Source of the DNA: Kutzneria chonburiensis
GTDB lineage: Bacteria; Actinomycetota; Actinomycetes; Mycobacteriales; Pseudonocardiaceae
Direction of reading: 5' to 3'
Length of the DNA stretch: 64,000 nucleotides
NCBI RefSeq assembly: GCF_028622115.1
Contig: NZ_CP097263.1
Span: 4,960,001 to 5,024,000, forward strand
Made by a program: the position numbers and the translations under genes. This document shows positions 9,092 through 17,427 of this stretch, in pieces (within the stretch, counting starts at the first letter, position 1; each line of letters starts with the position of its first letter). The notes beneath the pieces are model-generated. The model made no database searches. It was not told where the DNA came from and worked only from the letters and a program-made list of their open reading frames with translations.

Positions 9092-10893
9092 TTCACGATT
9101 CGGCCGATCCAGTCCGCGAGCTGCACGGGATCGGTTGCGCGGACGTGACGGTGCACGGCCCGTACGAGCTCGGGACGTGACAGCAGGGCCCGGCCGGCGG
9201 CGCTCCGTCCGTAGCCGCGACAGGCCAGGCCGAGGCCGACCCAAGCGCTTGCGTGGTCGGGATCGTCGGCGAGTTGGGCCCGGTAGCGGTCGATGGCCTC
9301 GGTATAGCGCTCGGAGACGTAGGCGATGTCCGCGGGGGTCGCCTCCGGGACGTCAGCCCACGCGGCCTCGCGATCGACAGGGGCCGTGGTGATGCCGAGG
9401 CGAATCATGTCGGTACGGGCCGGCGACCACGCGCCGTCGGGTACCGGGGTCGGGCCGGTGCTGCCGGCCAGGTCGATACTCGACGGGCGGCGCTCGCCCG
9501 AGGACCAGGCGGCGGCGAGCACGGCAACGGTCTCGGGCGACGGGCGCATGTGCCGGATCCGCCACATGGCTCGATGGTCGGCGGCCACGGCGGCGGCGAG
9601 TTCCGCCTCGGCAGCAGGCACGGGCTCCTCCTGCCACGGCCGCAGCCGCTCGATAACGCCGTCAAGGAAGCGCCGGCCGGCGTCGGTGAGCCCGTGGTCG
9701 TGACGCAAGGTGCGGGCGGTGCGCCAGGTGGCGGCGCGGGCCAGCGCGAACTCGAACGCCGCCCTCCGCCGCGTGGACCGGTCCCCGTCACGCAGCACGG
9801 AACGCCAGAATTCGGTGACCCCGAAGAAGGCGTAAACTCCTTGCAGTACACCGGAAAGCGGCCGTGGATCGTCCCGCCACGGCGCGTAGATCCGCTCCTC
9901 GGGGTCGTCGCTGCGCAGGTTCGCCAGGTGCAGCAGGCCGCTGAGCCGGATGTGCTGGAACTCGTGCACCAGGGTGGCGGCCAGTGACAGCGGTTCCTCG
10001 GGCCGGCTGACCACGGCACTGCCGAACGCCTCGCCGGTGGACGCGCTGGGCAGCCGGAACGGGATCATCGGCCGCGGCACGATGCAGTCCAGCCCGGCCG
10101 ACATGGTCGCGGCCCGCTCGGGCAGCCGGGCCAGCAGCACCTGCCACGCCTCGGACAGCAGCGACTGCCACTTGGTCACGGCGTCGTCGTCGAGTCGCTG
10201 CGGCAGCACCGGTTCGTAGAGGCCGCGGTACGGGTCGACGTCGTCGAGGCGTACCGACAGCCGCACATCGGCCGGCACCGTGAGCCGCCGGATCCCCCAC
10301 CAACCCGGTGCGTCCGTCGACAGGTCCGCCGGCAGCACCAGGCGGGTGTTCGTGGCGCTGATCGCCACCCGCCCGGCACGGACCCGAACCCTGGCAACGG
10401 AATGAGGCGAGGTCGCCGCCACGTGCGCGACACCCAGCGTCGGCAGTGCGGCGAAGCCGCTCCACACCGGCACAGTGGCCTCGAAATCGAGCTTCGCTCG
10501 GATTGCCGCCGCCGCGGCGATGGCGTGCACATGGCCGAGGTGCGCCCATGCCGGGCCGACACCGGCGATTCCGTTACGCAGCAACCTCGTCGTGTAACCG
10601 GCCCAGCTGCCCGTGTACGGATGGTCGATGACGGCGTCCAGCTCGCCCGGCGCCCGGCGCTGGACCCGGGCCAGCAGCTCCCACGCGTCCTCCCACGACG
10701 GCAGCGGCCCGCACAGCTCCGGCTCCTTGGCCACCTGGTCGGCCAGCGCCCGCATCAGCAGCAGGCGCCGGCTCCGCTCGGCCCGGCGCAGCACCCGCAC
10801 CACCGCCGCGCCGCCGCCACCGCGGGCCAACTCGTCGAAATCGGCCCAGGACAGGCGATGCGGCTGGAGCTCCCCGTCGTGTTCGGTGGCCAC
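9088..10893 (-). CDS. HExxH-type peptide hydroxylase (RiPP maturase candidate)
   Basis: A 601-residue protein with a metal-binding HEFQH motif at about 310-314 inside LVHEFQHIRLSG. It matches the actinobacterial family annotated as HExxH-motif peptide-modification proteins or alpha-ketoglutarate-HExxH peptide beta-hydroxylases, often next to FxSxx-COOH-type precursor peptides. The middle region has the typical long substrate-binding segment; the C-terminal part (about 520-601) looks TPR-like (ASAWVGLGLACRGYG). It starts at GTG 10893, 6 bases after a 61-residue peptide gene, so the two form a precursor/maturase pair. No radical SAM maturase is visible in the window. The precise modification is inference from the family. 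Confidence 0.75.
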   Translation of the reverse strand: MATEHDGELQPHRLSWADFDELARGGGGAAVVRVLRRAERSRRLLLMRALADQVAKEPELCGPLPSWEDAWELLARVQRRAPGELDAVIDHPYTGSWAGYTTRLLRNGIAGVGPAWAHLGHVHAIAAAAAIRAKLDFEATVPVWSGFAALPTLGVAHVAATSPHSVARVRVRAGRVAISATNTRLVLPADLSTDAPGWWGIRRLTVPADVRLSVRLDDVDPYRGLYEPVLPQRLDDDAVTKWQSLLSEAWQVLLARLPERAATMSAGLDCIVPRPMIPFRLPSASTGEAFGSAVVSRPEEPLSLAATLVHEFQHIRLSGLLHLANLRSDDPEERIYAPWRDDPRPLSGVLQGVYAFFGVTEFWRSVLRDGDRSTRRRAAFEFALARAATWRTARTLRHDHGLTDAGRRFLDGVIERLRPWQEEPVPAAEAELAAAVAADHRAMWRIRHMRPSPETVAVLAAAWSSGERRPSSIDLAGSTGPTPVPDGAWSPARTDMIRLGITTAPVDREAAWADVPEATPADIAYVSERYTEAIDRYRAQLADDPDHASAWVGLGLACRGYGRSAAGRALLSRPELVRAVHRHVRATDPVQLADWIGRIVN

Positions 10894-10899
10894 CCGGGG

Positions 10900-11085
10900 T
10901 CAGTCCCTCGACCCGGCGCAGTTCACCTCGGCGACGCCCTCGTGCGCGCTGCGCGCGACCACGTGCCGAAGGGACCGGACCACGGCCGCGTCCCGCGAGG
11001 TGCGCAGCTCGGCCAGCGGCATCCCGCCGACATCGACCAACTCGGTGTCCACATGCGATTCGCTATGACTCACGGGTGAACTCAT
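10900..11085 (-). CDS. FxsA-like RiPP precursor peptide candidate
   Basis: A 61-residue peptide just upstream of the HExxH protein. The middle resembles the leader of FxSxx-COOH precursors: an acidic D-V-x-G-M-P-L-A-E-L stretch (about 18-27), then a D-x-x-V-V-x-S-L-R-x-V helix (about 32-43). Classical precursors end in Phe-x-Ser-x-x; this one ends NCAGSRD with no Phe, so any core differs. It contains one cysteine. The ATG at 11085 has GAGG 12 bases upstream, which is rather far. It and the hydroxylase are divergent from a Crp/Fnr gene. It could be a diverged precursor or a non-peptide accessory; the adjacency argues for the former. Confidence 0.6.
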   Translation of the reverse strand: MSSPVSHSESHVDTELVDVGGMPLAELRTSRDAAVVRSLRHVVARSAHEGVAEVNCAGSRD

Positions 11086-11342
11086 GATGGCGGATTACCT
11101 CTCTGTCGGCAGTCCTCCAGAACAGTCTCGCGCCTCCGGCCACAATTGTGAAGGGTGCCCAGGTGAACACGGGCGATGCCGGCAGATGCACGTGCGCCGG
11201 CCTGTCCCGTGATCACCGTCCGAATCCCGGATATGCGGGAACCAGTGCGATATCCGTTCGGCCGTATAGACAGGCCGCTGCGCCAAAGGGATGATGTGCG
11301 CGAAGCCGGTCGACCCGCCGGTGCCGGCGCGGAGGTGCGGAA

Positions 11343-12008
11343 TTGGGGGCCGGTCGACCGTTTCGACTCGACCACGACGCCGTGCTGGCGCTGGGCGTGC
11401 GCCGCCGCTGGGCCGCCGGCAGCACGCTGTTCCTGGCCGGCGAGCGCTCCGACCACGTGCTGCTGCTGGAAAGCGGCCGTGTGAAGGTGGCGTCGGCGGC
11501 GCCGACCGGGCGGCAGGTGGTGCTGGCCATCCGCGGCGCCGGCGACCTGCTCGGCGAGTTCTCCGCCATCGACGGGCGACCGCGTTCGGCCACCGTGACC
11601 GCGATTTCGGAGGTCACCGCGATCCAGCTTTCCGGCGCCGCGTTCCGTCAGCTGCTCATCACCGACGGCGCGACCACGTTCGCCCTGCTCCGCATGGTGG
11701 TCGAGCGGCTGCGAGAGGCCGACATACACCGTCTCGAATTCGGCGCCTACCTGAGCCAGCAGCGTATTGCGCTGCTGTTGCTCGACTATGCGGAAAGATA
11801 CGGCCAGAAAGGCGAGGAAACCGGAGTCACGATTTCCATCGCGCTTTCCCAGGCCGAACTGGCCCAGGCGGTCGGCGCATCGCGGGAGGCGGTGACCCGC
11901 ACGCTGAAGCAGCTTCGGGAACGCGGCGTGGTGCGTACGGCCAGGCGGCGCATCGAACTGCTCCAGCCCGACGTGCTGCGGTCGCTGGCCTCGGAGCCCG
12001 GAGACTGA
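11343..12008 (+). CDS. Crp/Fnr-family transcriptional regulator
   Basis: A 221-residue regulator with an N-terminal cyclic-nucleotide-binding beta-barrel (about 15-125, with GDLLGEFSAIDGRPRSATVTA as the phosphate-binding cassette region) and a C-terminal winged helix (about 145-210, recognition helix around SREAVTRTLKQL). The cassette keeps the G-E and R-S-A residues typical of cAMP-binding members. I chose TTG 11343 because GGAGGT lies 6 bases upstream. It is divergent from the precursor/hydroxylase pair and convergent with the STAND-TPR gene. A cyclase-like domain in the VMAP protein nearby offers a possible but unproven source of the ligand. Confidence 0.88.
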   Translation: MGAGRPFRLDHDAVLALGVRRRWAAGSTLFLAGERSDHVLLLESGRVKVASAAPTGRQVVLAIRGAGDLLGEFSAIDGRPRSATVTAISEVTAIQLSGAAFRQLLITDGATTFALLRMVVERLREADIHRLEFGAYLSQQRIALLLLDYAERYGQKGEETGVTISIALSQAELAQAVGASREAVTRTLKQLRERGVVRTARRRIELLQPDVLRSLASEPGD

Positions 12009-12034
12009 GCGCGGCCCGCCGAAACGGGCCGCGC
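12009..12034. terminator. bidirectional hairpin between convergent genes
   Basis: A perfect 10-base stem (GCGCGGCCCG, 12009-12018, with its complement at 12025-12034) and a 6-base loop, directly after the Crp/Fnr stop and just before the end of the STAND-TPR gene. There is no long U tract. Its position suggests it terminates both transcripts. Confidence 0.7.
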
Positions 12035-12042
12035 TCCAGCGG

Positions 12043-15000
12043 TCACAGTGGCAACGGGTCCAGGTCGCAGTTGGCGCGGGTCCTGGTCGACGCGGCCACC
12101 ACGCCGGGGTGTTTGTCGCCCAGCACGCGGCGATAGCGGTTCATCACGTCGACGTACAGCGGGTCCGCCTCCTGCCCGCGGCCAAGCGCCCGCAGGTCGA
12201 ACGTCCGGTTCACCGCCGCGGCCAACGTCGTCGGGTGATCGGCGCCGAGCACTCGTTCCGCCCGGGCCACGACGTCGTTGTCCAGCTTCAGCGCATTCTC
12301 GAACTCGCCGCGCGCGGCCAGATCGCTGGCCAGGTTGATGGCGGCGCCGATGGCGTGCGGCTGGTCCGGGCCGAACATGGTGCGGAACTGCTCGAGCGAA
12401 CGCTCGTCCAGCGTCTGCGCCGCATCCGCGTCGCCCATCAGCCGCAGGGTCACGGCCAGGTCGACCGCCGCCGCAAGCGTGTGCGGGTGGTGCTCGCCCA
12501 GCACTGCGCGGTACCGGCCGAACGTCTCCTCGCCCAGCTGCTGGGCGGCGCTCAGCTCACCGGCGTTGCGCAGGTTGATCGACTGGCCGATGGCGCAGGC
12601 CAGCGTCTGCGGGTGCGAGTCGCCGTACCGAATCCGGTACCGCTGCCAGGCCTGCGTCGACCGTTCCAGCGCGCCGGCGTGATCGCCGTTCTTGCGCAAC
12701 GCCATCGACAGGTGGTGCTGGCGCTGCAAGGTGGCCGCGGTGTCCTCGCCGAACAGCCGCGCGGCCCGCTCGGCCAGCCGCTCCTGTTCGACCGAGGCCC
12801 AGCCGTACTCGCCCAGCTCCATCCGGTCCAGGATCAAGCCGCCCAACACGTTCAGCGTCTGCGCGGCGTCGTAGCCACGCAGTTCCACCTGCCGCTTGTA
12901 CATGTCCTCGTCCAGGACACGCGCCTCGGTGTACTCGCCGACCAGACGCAGGATCACGCCGAGGTCGTGGGCCGCGGACAGGGTGACCGGGTCGTCGTCG
13001 CCGAAGACGCCCTTGGCCTTCTGGTAGACGTCACGGTTCACCGCGAGGGCCCCGCTGAAGTCGCCCTTGGCCCGCCGGTCGACGGCCACCCGGCGCTCGG
13101 CCAGCAGCGTCTCCTCGCTGTCCTCGCCGGACACCCGCCGGTGCAGCGCCAGCGTCCGCTCGTTGATCGGGCTCGCCTCGCCGTACCGGCCGAGCGTCCA
13201 CAGGTAGATCGCCTGCTGGCCCCAGGCCTGCAACAGCTGCGGATCGGTCTCGTCCAGCCGGTTCTGCCAGGTCTCGGTGGCCCGCTTGGCGAGGTTGGCC
13301 GCCTCCTCGTGGTCACCCCACTGGTAGAGGAAGGTCATCAGGTTCAACACCAGCTGGCGGACCCAGCGGTCGTCGCACTCGACGATGTCCGACGCGTAGG
13401 CGTGCGGCAGGATCGCCTGGTAGCGCGGCCACTGGCCGGCCGTGTTCGGGTCGTTCGGATCGAGGTTGGCCAGCAGCTGGTGGGCCCCGTGCTTCATGTC
13501 GGCCCGCCGCTGCGGCGGCATCCGGTCCCGCAACACCAGCTGGACCAGGCGGTGCAGCAGCAGCGTGTCGTTGCGGTGGTCGATCTTGGCCAGGCCGTAG
13601 CGGTTGATGTCCCGGATGGCCCGCCCCAACCGGATCGGGTCGCGCAGCGCGGCGTCCAGCTCCACCGCGATGGACAGCCCGCGCACGCCGGTGAACAGGC
13701 TGCGCGAGATCGGGTCGGGCGCGAAGAACGCGCACACCTGGAGCAGCTGGTGGGCCGCCGGGTTGCGCGATTGCAGCTCGTCGAACGAGACGTTCCAGGC
13801 CGCGGCCAGCGGCACCTCGTAGTCGTCCGGTCGGGTGGTGTCCAGGATCTCGGCCACTTTCTCGTCGAACAGGCGCAGGTACTCCCGCACCGGCATGCCG
13901 GTCTCCGCTCGCCAGGCCGCGGCCTGGGCGATGGCCAGGGGCAGGTCCCCCAGTTTCTGGGCCAGTGCGTCGGCCTGCGCGTCGTCGATCTCCGGGCCGC
14001 GGCGGCGCAACAGCTCCTTGCTCTCGGCCCGGCTGAACACGGCGATCTCCAGTGGCCGGGCCACCCCGGCCCAGTCCGGATTGCGCGAGGTGATCAGGAT
14101 TTCGCCGGGGCCGTTGGACGGGAAGAACGGCCGGACCGCCTCCGGGCTCTCGGCCGAGTCGAACACCAGCAGCCAGCGCCGGTACGGCACGCCGATGCGC
14201 AGCGCCTCCCGTACGGCGGGCACCGCCGTGTGCGCCTCGCGGGCGCCGGGCAGCCGCAGCGCCTGGGCGAGATCGGTGAGGGCGGCCCGGATCTGGGCCG
14301 GCTGGGTGGCCTGGATCCACCACACCAGCTCGTAGTCCTCGAGATGGCGGTAGATGTACTCGGCGGCGATCTGGGTCTTGCCGATGCCGCCCATGCCGTG
14401 CAGCGCGGCCGGCAGGATCGCGGTGGTGCCGCCGGCCGTGAGCCGCCGGCTCAGCTGGCCGAGCAGGTCGTCGCGGCCGGTGAAGATCGGGTTGCGCGGG
14501 GGCACGTCGCCCCAGATGGTGGGCACGTCGTCGGCCCGGGGCGTGTGCGGGGCCGAGACGATCGCCAGCTCCGTGCGCCGTGGCGACGGGTCGGCCGGCG
14601 GCGGCACGGCGACCGGGTCACCGGGCCCGGCCGCTGGCACCGTGTCGGACGCGCTCGTGCTCACTGAACCGATCCTGCCGCCACCCTGGGTTCCCGCGAG
14701 TCCAACCTCCTTCGTGTTGAGGCGGGTTTCGCTCGATCGGGTGTCTTCCACGGCACTCTCCTCCAGTCGGGCGGCGCGGCGCAGGTACGGGCCGCTCAGG
14801 GCCCGCAGCACGGTGCGGTCCAGCGGATGCTCGGCGGTGGGTTCGGGGGCGTTGGCCGGATCGCCGATGATCTCGGCGAGAGACGTGAGTACCGAGTGGT
14901 GCTCGGCGACGGTGCGGACGACATGGGCCGTGTCCGTGCGGCGCGCACCGGACAGCAGCACCTCGCGCACGGCGGTGGACGCGAACTCGAACGACGTCGT

Positions 15001-16311
15001 CTGCCAGGAGTCCGGGCCGCTGGGCCGCAGCAGGCCGCTGTCGAGCACTTCGGCCAGATGCGCCGGGCCGGATTCGGGGACCAGCTCGGCCTGCACGGTG
15101 CGCGCGACGTCCAGATTCACCGGAACCGCCGCGAGCAGCGTGGCCAGCCGGTACGAGAGTGGGGACGCCCGGCCGAGAAACCGGGTCACCAGTTCGTGCG
15201 CCGACGGCGGGGCGACCGGCTCGTCCTCGGCGACGGCGGGCCGGGACTTGGTCCTGGCCAGCATGACCATCGCCTTCGCGGGCCGCGACCGAGCGCCGGT
15301 GAACAGCGCGGCGCAGCTCGCCATCCACCGTGGCATCAGCTCGAAAACCGGGATCGGCACCGCGTCGGCGGTGTCGGCCGCCGCCTGTTCCGGATCCACC
15401 CAGGCGTCGTCGAGCGTGACCTGCCAGCCGCGGTTGGGCGCGAGCGGCCGCGGCGGCAGCACGTCCGCGTGACGCAGTCCCAGCCGGCTGCGCGACCACA
15501 TCCGTTGCGGCAGCATGTGAACGAGCGCCACCGGCATCACCGCGGCCCAGTGCGCGAGCATCGCGGCGACCCGCCCCTGCCGCCACGCCGCGCCGACGCC
15601 GTCGGTCAGCACCAGCACGATCCGGCGGCCGGAGAAGTCGACGACCTCGCCGGGGCCGTGGGCCGGGGTGTCGGCCCCGGACCGCAGCACCGGTTCCCCT
15701 GTTGCGTCAAGGAAGCAGTGGTGGACGGATCGGAACGCGCCGAGCTGCTCCACCACGGCGGTGAAGGCCCGCACGGTCGGCCGCCACAGCACCATGGACG
15801 GGCTCATGTCGACCACCAGCGTCAGATCCAGCCATCGGGTCTGGACCGGCTTGGTGATCGGCAGCCACACGCCGCTCTGTGCCGCCCGTTCGGCCGTTTC
15901 CTCTTCGTCGAGCTCGATCTCGTCCGGGCGCGGCGACGGCACCCGGCGCTTGAACGGCCGGAGCGCGCGGATCATGTCCGCCGGGGTCCACGGCAGCGTC
16001 GCGGTGGCACGGAGCTCGCCGCGAACCGGAGTGATCTCCGGTTCCGGCGGACGGCTCTCCGGTTCCGTCCGAGGGACTACCGGGTCCACTGTGGACGGAT
16101 GCGGGGGCGGATCCGTCACAGGCTCGGGCACGGGCCGGGCAGTCGGGGGTGGGCGGTCGGCGGGCGGCGGCTCACCGGCGGCGTCCCGCGGCCGGTGCTG
16201 CCGCTCCCAGAACCGTTGCGTGGCCACGCCGAGCCAGACGGCGTCGGCGAACTCGCGCCAGCTCAACGCATCGCCCGTCCGGCCGGCCGGCCCGTCTACT
16301 GCCCCCGCCAT
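12043..16311 (-). CDS. vWA - STAND NTPase - TPR protein (FxsT-like)
   Basis: A 1422-residue cytoplasmic regulator or effector. The N-terminal part matches the SAV_2336-like domain and includes a von Willebrand A fold with MIDAS motif DMSPS and a later VLTDG. An NB-ARC-type NTPase follows, with P-loop GMGGIGKT (about 650) and Walker B LLVFDSAE. The last 450 or so residues are kinesin-light-chain-like TPRs (repeated G-x-x-H-P-x-T-L units). The arrangement matches the FxSxx-COOH system TPR protein and the vWA component of the vWA-MoxR-VMAP ternary conflict systems described by comparative genomics. The MoxR gene ends 1 base before this start, so they are coupled. It probably recruits or senses partners through the TPRs; the actual trigger is unknown. 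Confidence 0.85.
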   Translation of the reverse strand: MAGAVDGPAGRTGDALSWREFADAVWLGVATQRFWERQHRPRDAAGEPPPADRPPPTARPVPEPVTDPPPHPSTVDPVVPRTEPESRPPEPEITPVRGELRATATLPWTPADMIRALRPFKRRVPSPRPDEIELDEEETAERAAQSGVWLPITKPVQTRWLDLTLVVDMSPSMVLWRPTVRAFTAVVEQLGAFRSVHHCFLDATGEPVLRSGADTPAHGPGEVVDFSGRRIVLVLTDGVGAAWRQGRVAAMLAHWAAVMPVALVHMLPQRMWSRSRLGLRHADVLPPRPLAPNRGWQVTLDDAWVDPEQAAADTADAVPIPVFELMPRWMASCAALFTGARSRPAKAMVMLARTKSRPAVAEDEPVAPPSAHELVTRFLGRASPLSYRLATLLAAVPVNLDVARTVQAELVPESGPAHLAEVLDSGLLRPSGPDSWQTTSFEFASTAVREVLLSGARRTDTAHVVRTVAEHHSVLTSLAEIIGDPANAPEPTAEHPLDRTVLRALSGPYLRRAARLEESAVEDTRSSETRLNTKEVGLAGTQGGGRIGSVSTSASDTVPAAGPGDPVAVPPPADPSPRRTELAIVSAPHTPRADDVPTIWGDVPPRNPIFTGRDDLLGQLSRRLTAGGTTAILPAALHGMGGIGKTQIAAEYIYRHLEDYELVWWIQATQPAQIRAALTDLAQALRLPGAREAHTAVPAVREALRIGVPYRRWLLVFDSAESPEAVRPFFPSNGPGEILITSRNPDWAGVARPLEIAVFSRAESKELLRRRGPEIDDAQADALAQKLGDLPLAIAQAAAWRAETGMPVREYLRLFDEKVAEILDTTRPDDYEVPLAAAWNVSFDELQSRNPAAHQLLQVCAFFAPDPISRSLFTGVRGLSIAVELDAALRDPIRLGRAIRDINRYGLAKIDHRNDTLLLHRLVQLVLRDRMPPQRRADMKHGAHQLLANLDPNDPNTAGQWPRYQAILPHAYASDIVECDDRWVRQLVLNLMTFLYQWGDHEEAANLAKRATETWQNRLDETDPQLLQAWGQQAIYLWTLGRYGEASPINERTLALHRRVSGEDSEETLLAERRVAVDRRAKGDFSGALAVNRDVYQKAKGVFGDDDPVTLSAAHDLGVILRLVGEYTEARVLDEDMYKRQVELRGYDAAQTLNVLGGLILDRMELGEYGWASVEQERLAERAARLFGEDTAATLQRQHHLSMALRKNGDHAGALERSTQAWQRYRIRYGDSHPQTLACAIGQSINLRNAGELSAAQQLGEETFGRYRAVLGEHHPHTLAAAVDLAVTLRLMGDADAAQTLDERSLEQFRTMFGPDQPHAIGAAINLASDLAARGEFENALKLDNDVVARAERVLGADHPTTLAAAVNRTFDLRALGRGQEADPLYVDVMNRYRRVLGDKHPGVVAASTRTRANCDLDPLPL

Positions 16312-16312
16312 C

Positions 16313-17404
16313 TCACGACACCGAGGTCAGTCGCCGCCACAGCGCGTCCAGCAGCCGTGGCCAGGATTCGTCCTGCTCGTCGTAGGCGCCGGAGGTGGCC
16401 AGGAACACCGCGTCCAGCAGCTTGTTGGCCGGCAGGCCGCCGGCCGCCGCACTGCGGTCCACGAACTCCTGGATCAACGCGGCGCGCCGCTCGTCGTCGC
16501 CGGCCCGCAGATGCGCGGCGACCATCGCGGTGAGCTGGTCGATGCCGGGCTCGGCCAGCCGCAGTTGCAGGCAGCGACGGAGGAACGCCTCCGGAAAATC
16601 CCGTTCACCGTTGCTGGTGATGACGACCACCGGGAATTCACGGCACCGCACCCGGCCGCCGTTGATCACGGCCCGCCGGTCCGGATCATCGGTGAACACG
16701 CTGACCTCGGGCGTTCTCTGCTGAACGCGCACCAATTCCGGAATTGAAAACTGCCCGTTCTCGAATATGCCGAGAAGATCGTTGGGCAGATCGACCTCGC
16801 TCTTGTCGAACTCGTCGATCAGAAGCACCCTCGGTGTCACGCTGGGTAGGAATGCGGTCCCCAATGGGCCCAACCGCACGAAGTCCCCGATCGGCGGTTC
16901 CTCGGGCGGGTCGCCGGTTCCCCTGGCGGCCGCGGCGGCCTGCACCCGGTCGATCGGGTCGTACCCGTACAGCCCGTTGCGCAGCGTGGTGCGACTGGAG
17001 ATCGACCACTGCAGGACCCGTCCCAGCCCGAGCTCGCGGGCGATCCGGAAGGCCAGCGTGGACTTCCCGGTGCCCGGCCGGCCGGTCACGATCAGTGGCC
17101 GGCGCAGGTACAGCGCGGCATTGACGGCGTCGACCTCGTGCGGATCGACGTCCCGTTCGGACAGGTGCAGCTCGACGCCGAGCCGGCGCGTCCCCTCCCC
17201 GTCGCCGTCCTGGGGCGGCTCGTCGGAGTCCGGCAGCGGGCCGCCGTCGAAGGTCCGCCAAGGCGGTGGCGGTGGCAGTAGGTCGATCGGTCTAACGTCA
17301 TGCCAGGGTCGCCCGACACCCCGGTAAATCCACCAGTCCGGCGTAGTGAATCGCGGGGTTCGATTACCCGCGGCGACTGCGTCGGGAGTTTGTTGGTCGC
17401 CCAT
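16313..17404 (-). CDS. MoxR-family AAA+ ATPase
   Basis: A 363-residue AAA+ ATPase of the MoxR group, which typically works as a chaperone with a vWA-domain partner. Walker A is GRPGTGKST (about 106-114), Walker B is LLIDEFDK, the sensor-1 region is ITSNGERD and the arginine-finger region is FLRRC. ATG 17404 is preferred over an in-frame ATG 36 bases earlier because GGAGAGG lies 8 bases upstream of it. It sits between the VMAP gene (24 bases upstream) and the vWA-STAND-TPR gene (1 base downstream), the layout of a ternary vWA/MoxR/VMAP operon. Confidence 0.9.
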   Translation of the reverse strand: MGDQQTPDAVAAGNRTPRFTTPDWWIYRGVGRPWHDVRPIDLLPPPPPWRTFDGGPLPDSDEPPQDGDGEGTRRLGVELHLSERDVDPHEVDAVNAALYLRRPLIVTGRPGTGKSTLAFRIARELGLGRVLQWSISSRTTLRNGLYGYDPIDRVQAAAAARGTGDPPEEPPIGDFVRLGPLGTAFLPSVTPRVLLIDEFDKSEVDLPNDLLGIFENGQFSIPELVRVQQRTPEVSVFTDDPDRRAVINGGRVRCREFPVVVITSNGERDFPEAFLRRCLQLRLAEPGIDQLTAMVAAHLRAGDDERRAALIQEFVDRSAAAGGLPANKLLDAVFLATSGAYDEQDESWPRLLDALWRRLTSVS

Positions 17405-17427
17405 TCGGATCGCCTCTCCGCTCGTGA

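Noticed and set aside
12109-14667. An 852-residue rightward frame antisense to the STAND-TPR gene
   Set aside because: Composition (Gln/Arg/Val repeats) and lack of motifs show it is a mirror of the real gene; such antisense frames are common at this GC content.
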